Assembly: GCA_960531495.1 (NCBI GenBank)
Contig: OY482862.1
Coordinates: 7,722,640 to 7,786,639, forward strand
Source of the DNA: Zeus faber
Taxonomy: Eukaryota; Chordata; Actinopteri; Zeiformes; Zeidae
Direction: 5' to 3'
DNA: 64,000 bases
This document shows positions 33,001 through 64,000 of the stretch, one piece after another. The notes beneath the pieces are model-generated. The model did no database searches. It worked only from the letters and a program-made list of their open reading frames with translations, and was not told the DNA's origin. Position 1 is the first letter of the stretch. The number at the start of each line of letters is the position of its first letter. The position numbers were made by a program, and so were the translations under genes.

Positions 33001-35499
33001 CTTGCCCATATTCGGACTAGAAGTTCAACACAAATTTTATCCCTGTGGGTCCAATACAGAGATGGCAACAGGCTGCATGCTAACTGTGTTAGCTCAGTGC
33101 ATGGCTGCAGGTGGAAGTGCCTAGCTCCTGTGAAATTGGGGAAATACAGCTTCTAGCAGAGATACATTTCTCTGACATTTTGACAAGGAAATGAAACATA
33201 ATCCCGGTGTTTTTAAATGCAGCTACATTCTGAACTATTTTTGACTCGGAGTAAAAGACCCCAAAAACCTGAGGATTGCTTTAAGCACTTTTTGAAATAA
33301 CAAATGGGTCAATGACATGACGCTCTTTTTCTAAGTGTTTGTGTCCGACTCAGTTGCACTGTTTCCCATACATAGATTTTTTTTCCCATACATAGATATT
33401 GATTTTTTTTATTTTTAGTTTTTGTTCTTTTACTTTTACCAAAGTGGGTAAAATCTTAATTCATTGTAGAGCTGTGCATTGCATTGCTTCGCTTCGCTTC
33501 GCTCTGCGCTCACCCGCTCTCTCTATCGCTCTCACAAACACATTGTATGGAAAGCCCTGGATTTCTTAAAAGCCCTGGATCCAGAAAAGCCCCGCTCATC
33601 TTTTTATTTTATTTTATTTTTCTTTATACAAAAATAAGAATAGTAAAAAATATCCTGGATCTATTCATCTGCCATGCCGATCATATATTAAAGCTTGCAT
33701 GATCAGACACAAGTAAAGTACATTCAATTTGGAACCACTTAGATTTTTTTTTTTATTTTGGGAGCTTTGGGGCTTAAAATTCTAAAAATATCAGGCGCTG
33801 AAACTATCATTTAGACAGTGCAGAGGCCTGCAGGGCTATATTTACAGGTGTACCACTTTACATATTAACAAATTATGTCAAACATCTAAGAAACTAGGTT
33901 TACAACTTAAGAGACATATGTGAATAAACAAATACATTATTTATTTATTTTTATTTCTTATTTAAACAAGATCAAAAACAATTATTGCATGCATCTCTAA
34001 TTTTTTTATAAAAACATTCTTTTACTCCCCTTTAAAAAGACAAATTTGTCATTTACCCAAGTAGGCTCTGCCTCCTCATGTTGAGGTTACTACTGGGTCT
34101 CTGAGTGTTCTCCCTTCGTTCCGCCTCAGGTCCCAGTCGCCCCTAACTCCAAGTCCAAGACACTGGACTCGGCTCGCGCCCAGTTTGCCGCATCTGCCGT
34201 GATCAGTGCGCCACCCCAGAGCCACGTCAACAACGAGAACAAGCCTCGCAAGACCAGCGTCAATGGCGTCCTCCACCCTTCAGGTCAGCTCTGGCTGCGT
34301 TATTTACATCTATGTCCCGCTGGTTCAGTCTGGTACTGACTCCGCCATGTCTGCTCGCTTCCGCAGGGAGCTCCAGGCCACCTCACTCCTCCACCAGCGG
34401 CCCCCGCGGCGGAGGTGGCATTGGGGGCCCCGGGACGGTGTCTTCCTCCACCTCTGCTAGCCCTCTGCTCCTTGCCCACTCCACATCTTCTTCCTCTTCT
34501 TCCTCCTCCTCCTCCTCCTCCTCTTCCTCCTCCTCGTCCACTTCCTCCTCTCCCCAGTCTCTGCCCAACCACCGGGGCCATGTCAGCGCCATCTCCCCCG
34601 CCCACAGTCACCACGGCGCCCGGCCCTCGGCCCCCTCGCCGTCCGCCTTAAAGCTGGCCACTGTGGCTTCTACCCTGGACCGCGTGCCCAAGGTGACGCC
34701 CGCCAGCGCCGTGGGCACCCTGGTAAGGTACGTACAATAGCAGATACCATCTATATTCATAGCATGTACATTTTGCTGATATAATTGTGATTACCTCATG
34801 CATGTCCTCCCTAACTGTACCGCCATGTTGTTTCTGAGATGAGGAAAAGTGAGAAATTCTGATTAATTTAACCTTACTCAAGTTAATCAACTTTTCACAC
34901 TGACCTACGGGCATATTGTAGTGCAATGGTAACATTAGTTAGAAAAGACTGGAGAAGTTGTCTCATTAAATTGCGTAGAATTCTTGCGTATTTTTCCCAA
35001 CTTTTCTCGTCCTTTGCGTTGCTGTTTACTTTTATACTTTTACACATTGTGAGAGTATAACGTTGTGTGTCCACTGGGGGGCAGCGTCACATTTAGTGAA
35101 CCACAATGTACAGAAAACACAGAACAAATAGGTTTTTATTTGTCTTTTTTTCCAACTTTATTTGAAAACTTTAGAACTCAAAAATATGGATGTGCAAATA
35201 GAAATCCGTGTTCCAACCTCATCTCAAGCCGAGTCTCGTAGGTTTTGAACCCGACAGGAAGTTGGAACATTCAACCAATTGGTGTGTTTGAGGCGCCGCA
35301 GAGACGTTAACGTGTCAAAGAAGCATGAGTCAGGCTTGAGTCGTTGAAACCATTTTGTTGGCTATAAACGAATCCCTTGAGTCTCCATCTCCCTGTATAT
35401 TGACTGTGTTGTTGTTGTGTCTACCGCAGGGAGAACCATGAGCCTGAGAGACTCTTGAACGGGATTTCGGAGACCACAGTGGCGATGGAGGTCACATAG
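20532..35499 (+). CDS. epc2: epc2, enhancer of polycomb homolog 2 (fourteen coding exons)
   Basis: Exons: 20532-20684, 21999-22158, 24012-24157, 28058-28264, 28446-28594, 28740-28869, 28970-29188, 29457-29540, 30429-30577, 31698-31999, 32757-32896, 34130-34283, 34367-34727, 35430-35499. The assembled frame is 807 codons plus TAG, the length I recall for human EPC2. The N-terminal EPcA region starts MSKLSFRARALDAAKPLP and holds INRAVPQMPTGMEKEEE and EQPDYDMDSEDETLLNRL. The middle has KKRKNCRGPSLIP-type, QYDFHSSGEE and CQYLS blocks; the Glu/Gln-rich ITEEQYHTHQQQLAQMQ follows. The C-terminus is ETTVAMEVT. EPC proteins scaffold the NuA4/TIP60 histone acetyltransferase complex in the nucleus, bridging the catalytic module. 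DETLLNRLNRKME and LLNEDDYLLK favour EPC2 over EPC1, as do the neighbours. Confidence 0.96.
20685..21998 (+). other. epc2 intron 1
   Basis: The first 350 bp are CpG-rich and continue the promoter island. The rest is AT-rich without recognisable features. Confidence 0.6.
21999..22158 (+). CDS. epc2: epc2 coding exon 2
   Basis: Begins EHHLQRAISAQQVF and ends PKQLIHIQ plus one base. Donor is C/GTGAGT. Confidence 0.96.
22159..24011 (+). other. epc2 intron 2
   Basis: No coding exon is seen. A stretch at about 22380-22700 repeats words such as GAGTCACTC and GACTCGTC and may be an old interspersed repeat. Otherwise unremarkable. Confidence 0.5.
24012..24157 (+). CDS. epc2: epc2 coding exon 3
   Basis: Contains LGLDNEQPDYDMDSEDE and FEIMVDRLEKASANQ. 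Acceptor is CTCAAAG; donor is CAG/GTACGC. End of the EPcA region. Confidence 0.96.
24461..25120. mobile_element. PIF/Harbinger-like MITE with TTA target duplication
   Basis: The element is bounded by TGCC at 24461 and GGCA at 25117-25120 and flanked on both sides by TTA (24458-24460 and 25121-25123), the TWA target duplication typical of PIF/Harbinger. The ends are imperfect inverted repeats (10 of the first 15 positions agree). The right half contains repeated GTAGTGTGAA words common in fish Harbinger-derived elements. It is about 660 bp with no transposase frame, so it is non-autonomous. It sits in epc2 intron 3. Confidence 0.75.
25124..26389 (+). other. epc2 intron 3, middle part
   Basis: No exon is recognised. 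It includes an AT-rich segment and a GATCGGCGATATACAATTTT word (26021-26040) similar to the end of family B repeats, so more of this region may be transposon-derived. Confidence 0.4.
26390..26970 (+). mobile_element. Unknown interspersed repeat, family B, copy 1
   Basis: This segment and 30830-31445 share a long series of matching words in the same order: TTCTCTGAGTTAGG, ATATTGCTATATT, GAGCACCTGCCC, GGACTGTAGAGG, AGTGGTTACTCGACAG, CTCCAGTTTCAGA and AATTGTAAATC. Lengths are similar. The family is not identified. It lies in epc2 intron 3 and has no long open frame. Confidence 0.75.
27564..27900. mobile_element. Short element with terminal inverted repeats
   Basis: The left end CAGGTACTCGTCACTTAACG and the reverse complement of the right end (CAGGTACTTCTCACTTAAGG) agree at 17 of 20 positions. 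The element is about 340 bp, non-coding and inside epc2 intron 3. Internal words (GGTTGTTAAGTGAG near 27606, GGTTGTTAAACAGG near 27861) add further symmetry. No clear target duplication was found, so the superfamily is not assigned. Confidence 0.6.
28058..28264 (+). CDS. epc2: epc2 coding exon 4
   Basis: Begins LVSLPEAKLLLNEDDYLLK and carries RKRKNCRGPSLIPQIKQEK and YVAFRRRMEKMQTRK. Ends in phase 0 at AAG/GTCGGT. Confidence 0.96.
28446..28594 (+). CDS. epc2: epc2 coding exon 5
   Basis: Encodes NRKNDEASYEKMLKLRREF and the helical ILEMIKRREKSKRELLHLT. Donor is AG/GTTGGT. Confidence 0.96.
28740..28869 (+). CDS. epc2: epc2 coding exon 6
   Basis: Encodes RYQMSDFTGEVLSEVTVPL and a variable tail ending EIKIK. 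Donor is AAG/GTATGT. The next intron is only 100 bp. Confidence 0.93.
28870..28969 (+). other. epc2 intron 6, 100 bp with C-tract
   Basis: A very short intron with a C17 run at 28942-28958 just upstream of the CTCCAG acceptor. Confidence 0.85.
28970..29188 (+). CDS. epc2: epc2 coding exon 7
   Basis: Begins THKSGLPHPYQVSMKDDE and ends DIKQYDFHSSGEEDYPVPP. The middle holds PPRRPGRPPSQ, which resembles an AT-hook core. A C17 tract occupies most of the preceding intron's pyrimidine region. Confidence 0.92.
29457..29540 (+). CDS. epc2: epc2 coding exon 8
   Basis: Encodes SPPSEPDEENDPDGAFAFRR and KAGCQYLS. Donor is TCT/GTGAGT, phase 0. Confidence 0.92.
29541..30428 (+). other. epc2 intron 8
   Basis: Contains a T-tract near 29669-29690 and AT-rich sequence. 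No other feature is recognised. Confidence 0.6.
30429..30577 (+). CDS. epc2: epc2 coding exon 9
   Basis: Contains RHRHSLTALSVPRRSVGLAR followed by RRMGRGG, the conserved EPC basic block. Phase is 0 in, 2 out. Confidence 0.93.
30830..31445 (+). mobile_element. Unknown interspersed repeat, family B, copy 2
   Basis: Second copy of the repeat at 26390-26970, same orientation, inside epc2 intron 9. It differs by an insert-like segment at about 30960-31070 that contains a perfect 12-bp inverted repeat. Confidence 0.75.
30962..31007. repeat. Inverted repeat containing ATGCAAAT octamer
   Basis: Arms GATTTGCATATA (30962-30973) and TATATGCAAATC (30996-31007) are exact reverse complements with a 22-nt spacer. 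Each arm contains an octamer word (ATTTGCAT / ATGCAAAT). Confidence 0.8.
31698..31999 (+). CDS. epc2: epc2 coding exon 10
   Basis: Begins VILDRASSDMDAVLQQLD and includes SLADILSNIQALRWRCFRPR. Very CpG-rich. Donor is TTAG/GTAAGA, phase 1. Confidence 0.92.
32000..32756 (+). other. epc2 intron 10
   Basis: AT-rich with an (AAC)n stretch near 32430. No coding or repeat family is recognised. Confidence 0.6.
32757..32896 (+). CDS. epc2: epc2 coding exon 11
   Basis: Encodes GGITEEQYHTHQQQLAQMQ and further glutamine-rich sequence. The acceptor is a CAGCAG pair (NAGNAG), so a start at 32754 with one extra codon is equally possible. Confidence 0.9.
32957..33270 (+). mobile_element. Unknown interspersed repeat, family A, copy 1
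   Basis: Shares GGCTGCATGCTAACTG, TTAGCTCAGTGCATGGCTGC, CTAGCTCCTGTGAAATTGGG and ACATTC(A/T)GAACTAT with 37624-37895 in the same order and orientation. It lies in epc2 intron 11. The start GGAATACTCCAATTTAGGG is often seen in fish repeats, but I cannot name the family. Confidence 0.75.
33271..34129 (+). other. epc2 intron 11, distal part
   Basis: AT-rich. A CTTCG repeat lies near 33488. Nothing else is supported. Confidence 0.5.
34130..34283 (+). CDS. epc2: epc2 coding exon 12
   Basis: Contains SKTLDSARAQFAASAVISAP, the conserved EPC C-terminal domain start, and ends VNGVLHPS plus one base. Confidence 0.93.
34367..34727 (+). CDS. epc2: epc2 coding exon 13 (poly-serine)
   Basis: Holds an 18-serine run (34486-34539) and then APSPSALKLATVASTLDRVP, conserved in EPC2. 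Two donors overlap: GTAAGG at 34723 and GTACGT at 34728. Only the second keeps the frame into exon 14 (VRENHEPER). Confidence 0.92.
34486..34552 (+). repeat. epc2: Coding TCC repeat (poly-serine)
   Basis: Mostly TCC codons: 18 serines, one threonine (34540-34542), then three serines in epc2 exon 13. It sits in a linker just before the conserved C-terminal block. Confidence 0.95.
34728..35429 (+). other. epc2 intron 13
   Basis: No exon or repeat family is recognised. Confidence 0.6.
35430..35499 (+). CDS. epc2: epc2 coding exon 14 (C-terminus and stop)
   Basis: Encodes ENHEPERLLNGISETTVAMEVT with the split residues at its start; TAG is at 35497-35499. The VAMEVT ending is shared by EPC1 and EPC2. 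Confidence 0.95.
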
Positions 35500-36487
35500 C
35501 TGCGCCCTCCCGCCCGCCACGCCCCATCCCGTTTCCTCCCCCCCCCGTCTCCTCCTGCTCCCTCCCTCCCTCCTTCCCTGCCTCCCTCCCTCCTTCCCTG
35601 CCTCCCAGCCTCCGCTCTTGACCGGTGAATGTGACGTCTGGACATTTCTTCCTTCTTCCCAGGAGGAGGAAACGCAAAGCCCCCTAGGGGCCCCCGCCTG
35701 GGGCCCGGTAGGGGAGGGGAGGAGGGGGCTTCAATTCAAGGACCTATACAGAATCGAGCATATCAAAATATTTTAACCAATTTGTCAATATTATAAGTGT
35801 ACATTTTGTAAATTGGGAATATCACTACCTTGTAAGATAGTATATTTGTATCATTAGTATATGTATGTTTTTTTTTTTTTTTTGTTTTTTTTTTTCTTTT
35901 CTTTTCGTTACTTGAATCCGAGCAAAATTTGTCGTCATGCTTTTGCACTTGAGGAAAAAAAAAATGCAAATTAAATAGTACACACACAGAAATGCAAACC
36001 GTTAGTTTGGGGATCGTCGTGTTTCCCATATCACTCAGATTCACTATTTATTTTTCAATGTTTACATTTTGTACTTCACAGAAAACAAACGGGCAGAGTT
36101 TTGTCTGCGGAGACGGGGAACGGTTGTCCTGCCAGCGTAGTTCGTTTTGGTTTTTCTTCGTTTTTGTTTTTTCCAAAGAAGGAACGTTCAGCCTGATATG
36201 ATTTGGTTTAACAAATTGGATATATTGACTTTTTTTTGTAAATTAGATAAGTGGCATTTTTTCCCATTCGGACGAGTATTTGCTCTCACCGTGTTTGTAT
36301 CAAGAACTTTATTTTTTGTTTTCTTACCCCCCTTTTTATTATTTTTTTATTTTTAATTGTTTTGCTTGTCATTCAACGCATAATTATTCAAAACCAACGA
36401 ACCCCGAAGCGATCTCGCGATTGTCTTCATTGGAATCTATTTATTTAAATTCTTACTGGAAGAAGAAAACAAATATGCATCCTTCAA

Positions 36488-36493
36488 AATAAA
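36488..36493 (+). terminator. epc2: Candidate epc2 polyadenylation signal
   Basis: AATAAA 989 nt after the stop codon, downstream of unique sequence and upstream of the repeats. Other AATAAA sites exist, so this is a suggestion only. Confidence 0.4.
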
Positions 36494-36759
36494 ACAAAAC
36501 CATCAACGTGCAAATATACAACAGGACACTTTTTTTAATGGAATATTTGCCTTTTTAAACGGGTAGGGACTTGAAGCCAATGAACACAGGAATAGAGCAT
36601 TCTATGTATTGTGTGTACTTTTTCCGAATACTTGGTTAAAGTTGAATGGCTGCCGCTTCGAACTCCGGGTCGCCCAGCCATCAATATTTTTTGGGGGAAA
36701 AATTTCTTACATTTTTCTTTCTCTATTTCTTTCTCTTTCTCTCTCTCTCTCTCTCGCAC

Positions 36760-36800
<41 letters not shown>

Positions 36801-37623
36801 CAAAGGGGCAAGTAACATGTTGAAACGATGTCTGACGGTCAGTGCTTGGAACTTTCCCAAATAGTGTTAGTGTAGTCAATGTAGTGAATCATGTACAGAC
36901 TTTAGAGGAAAAAAAAGAAACACATATAGATGAATGCGTCACGCCCAGTGTTCACGTGTTCACGCACTATGTCTTCAGACATGCATTTTTCCCTGTTACT
37001 TGTTCTTGGAGTGTTTCAGAAAAAAAATGCTGGGAAATAAAAAATACATATATACAGTACGACCCACCCCCTCCCTCCTTGTTTGACTTATTTTCCGTCT
37101 TTTGCGCCTATCAATATAATTCAAGTCATTTTTATTTGTCTGTTCAAGTGCGGTATAGTAGAGCAATATTTTTACTGTGTGGGAGAAAATGTCTCCAGCT
37201 TTCCATATTGTTCCCTTTTTATTTTTGTCGGCTGAGACCACGAACCCGTCTATTGTAGTTTAATTTCAGCGTTATCCCAACAGGGGGAGCGTTTTTATTG
37301 CTCCTGGTGCAGCAGCAGACAGTTGAACCCACTGAACTAAGGTTAACCCCCTGTCCACAGCGCCTCTTTTTCAGTTTGTACCTTTTTTTTTGTCTTTTTT
37401 TTAATTTTTTTTGTCGTCAAAAATGTTTCCCTGTTTTGACACAGCTATGTATCGCTGTTTGATAACGCTAGGAGTGAGAGGGGTTTTGTTTTTTTTTTGT
37501 TTTTTTTTTTCCCCCCGGTTGTCACCTTTAAAAACGATATCGCCCACTCACCTACTCTTAAAAAAAAAAAAAACAACAAAAAAAACAAACAAAAAAAAAA
37601 ACAAAAAAACTTGGGAATTAACT

Positions 37624-37895
37624 GTCTATCGTGCCCAGATTCAGACAACGTCAAAATGAATTCCATCCCTGTGTCCAGTACATCGATTGCAGCGGGCTGC
37701 ATGCTAACTGGTTTAGCTCAGTGCATGGCTGCAGATGGGATCAACTAGCCTAGCTCCTGTGAAATTGGGGAAATGCAGCTTCCGCTTTGCTAAAGCGTTG
37801 TTTTTAGATATGTCTTGTGTCCGTACGCCGAGTAAAAATGATTTTATAAAAAGACCTTGCAAAGCAACCACATTCAGAACTATCTTTGACCTAAT
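37624..37895 (+). mobile_element. Unknown interspersed repeat, family A, copy 2
   Basis: Second copy of the repeat at 32957-33270, in the same orientation and diverged by small indels. It lies between epc2 and kif5c. Confidence 0.75.
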
Positions 37896-38397
37896 GGCCA
37901 TTTATCCCTCCACTGGCCACAGTGGTTGAAATACTTCTTCCGAATTCTAGGGATCAGCGAGTGACCAGGGCCAGCGGGTCAGTTCCGATGTGCAGGTTTT
38001 ATTTTTGAAACCTATAGCTGAACTTGTAAAATAATCAAGGACAACGCACACGTCTCCATCAAATTATCCGAAATGCAATGGGTCAAAGTGAGCAAATACA
38101 TTTCCACACACTGTTTTGTACTGTTTTATATGCTTTCCACAGTCATATGTTTTTATTGTTGTTGAATTACATTCAGACGTAGTCGGGTGACTATGTCAGA
38201 CGTCTTGTAACTTCACTAACTCGCAAAATAAAAAGATTATTAAAAGTATCTGCAGGATTGGAAGTAGTAAAATTCTGATTGGGTGAGACAGCAGGTGGGA
38301 TGTCAGGGAAAACCGGCCTCCTTCTGGTGGACAATGAGTGTGGAACCGATGGTATATTTTGAGGTTATCGTCTAAGCTGGAAATGAATTCTAATTCA

Positions 38398-38537
<140 letters not shown>

Positions 38538-38940
38538 AGACTCCCACGCGTTCCAGGAAGACTTCAGAACGCTACCTCGTAATTTGACTACAGCTCCCAC
38601 AATCCCCCGCGGCCGGGCCACAGCCTAATGGAGCTGTGGTACTGATGAGAGATTCGACTACTTTTTCTGAGATTTGGTTCGGCACGAGCCATTCCGCTAA
38701 AGGAGTCGTTCGATTTTCCCCGACGCTTCGTTGGATCCACTGGGTGTACCGCACGGGTGAACGAGGGAGGAGTTCCGGTGAACAATTAGAAAAAATATAT
38801 ATTTTTTATTTTGGCAGAATGTGATTTCGCAAAAATAAATATTTTCAAAATGATTTATTGTTTATTGTGGTGAGAAAGTGTGAATCAGTCCCATTCAGTG
38901 TGAAGAACGCAAAACGCCTTTATCCTTTAGTGCTTAGGGC

Positions 38941-39491
38941 TAGTAATTAGCTCAACTTAGTCCTCGGTAATTATTTTCCGCTCCACGAATCGAGATTCGA
39001 GTCCCAGTGGAACACCCGTGCGCCGTGGCAGCAGCCACCGGTTGGCAAAAAGACGCGAACGAACGAACACGCCGCCGGGAAGGGCAAGTCCGAGTCCTTC
39101 AACGCGGACGAGTCGTTCTCGCGTCTCGCGTCGGCGGCCGGAGGACGCGCACCGCGTCAGTGCTGAGAAGCCGTCCGCTCCTGGGGGATGGACACGCGCC
39201 TTGCCGCGGAGAAAAACACCAGCACCGGACACAAAAAAAACAACAACAACGGCGGGGACGGCGTCAAAGCAGCAAGCGCACGCGTTTAAACGATCCGTCA
39301 ATCAGATTTATCCAGGGACTTTCGATCTGATCTAGGAACTGCCCCGACGGACCCCCCCCCCCCCCCCCGGGTGTGTGTGTATAGGTTGTTTCTCCTCTTT
39401 TTATGAAGCGCCGTGTTCGAGCGCCGAGCTTGGAGAAAGTTTCGTGGGATTTCACTCTGCTGTTCGGCCCGAGCCCTTTGCCCTTTTGGAG
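38941..39491 (+). promoter_or_regulatory. kif5c: CpG-rich kif5c promoter and 5' leader
   Basis: CpG-dense sequence from about 39000 into exon 1, with a C-tract at 39351-39368. No TATA box is evident. The transcription start cannot be placed. Confidence 0.55.
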
Positions 39492-63602
<24,111 letters not shown>

Positions 63603-64000
63603 GTACGTTGAGTGAAAGCCATGCAGCTGTGGGGTTCTTGATCTGGGGCTCTATACCTTAAGGGCCACCCGTGGATTATTTTCCGTTGTTTTGGTCTGTC
63701 TTACCCCCATAACTCCGCCCCTAAACCTGCTCACCCATTCCCTGGGTCACTGCCGGCGGGGGTAGCTGAAAAACATGTTTTAAAGCACGGTCCTCGGTCC
63801 ACCTCTGTTTTGGCTGCACTGGAGTTCTTCCGACCGTGCGTCTTAACTTCCTACCGTTTCTTACCGACACCCCGCTACTCCCCACGATTGAACGCGCGGT
63901 GGGCTTGTCGGTTTCACGCCGCCTTAAACAAAAACCAATGGGCAAAACCACTCGGGTTTCATCTTCAGCTCCAAAATAAGCCCACAGAACCACCCCCGAG
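63603..64000 (+). other. kif5c intron 21, 5' part
   Basis: No exon is recognised up to the window edge; the remaining kif5c exons lie to the right. Confidence 0.6.

Noticed and set aside
20532..35499. Assignment to epc1
   Set aside because: NEQPDYDMDSEDETLLNRL and LLNEDDYLLK match EPC2 rather than EPC1, and neighbours are mbd5 and a kif5 gene.

Overview
This window is vertebrate nuclear DNA, most likely from a teleost fish. The evidence is spliced genes with GT-AG introns, CpG-rich gene starts, very dense CA/GT, GATA and TTA microsatellites, and several repeat tails typical of fish genomes. No prokaryotic, organellar or viral gene organisation is visible, and no tRNA or rRNA gene was recognised. 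The species cannot be named from the sequence alone.

Layout, left to right. Positions 1-4620 are a 21-bp minisatellite. Up to about 2430 it is a clean higher-order array built from 165-bp and 207-bp blocks; from there to 4620 it is degenerate and contains inverted units. Positions 4621-7581 are intergenic or upstream sequence with repeat fragments. Three genes follow, all on the + strand: mbd5 (7582-15832, nine coding exons, complete reading frame of 1,272 codons), epc2 (20532-35499, fourteen coding exons, 807 codons) and kif5c (39492 to beyond the right edge; 21 coding exons and 797 codons lie inside the window). Every splice junction was phased by hand and each assembled frame stays open. 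Introns and spacers hold repeats: a PIF/Harbinger-like MITE, another short terminal-inverted-repeat element, three repeat families each present twice, SINE/LINE tails and many microsatellites.

The order MBD5-EPC2-KIF5C with shared orientation is the same as on human chromosome 2q23.1. This supports naming the paralogues epc2 and kif5c rather than epc1/kif5b, and the protein sequences agree. MBD5 and EPC2 are chromatin proteins: an MBD-family heterochromatin/PR-DUB partner, and a subunit of the NuA4/TIP60 acetyltransferase complex. KIF5C is a neuronal kinesin-1 motor. They do not form an operon or pathway; the block is conserved synteny.

No undescribed biological system is evident. The points most worth checking are: the higher-order minisatellite; apparent absence of the PWWP module in mbd5; a possible short mbd5 isoform by intron read-through; a GT repeat abutting the acceptor of an in-frame kif5c exon; an antisense cysteine-rich open frame with plausible splice sites in kif5c intron 1; and a second CpG-rich block in that intron.
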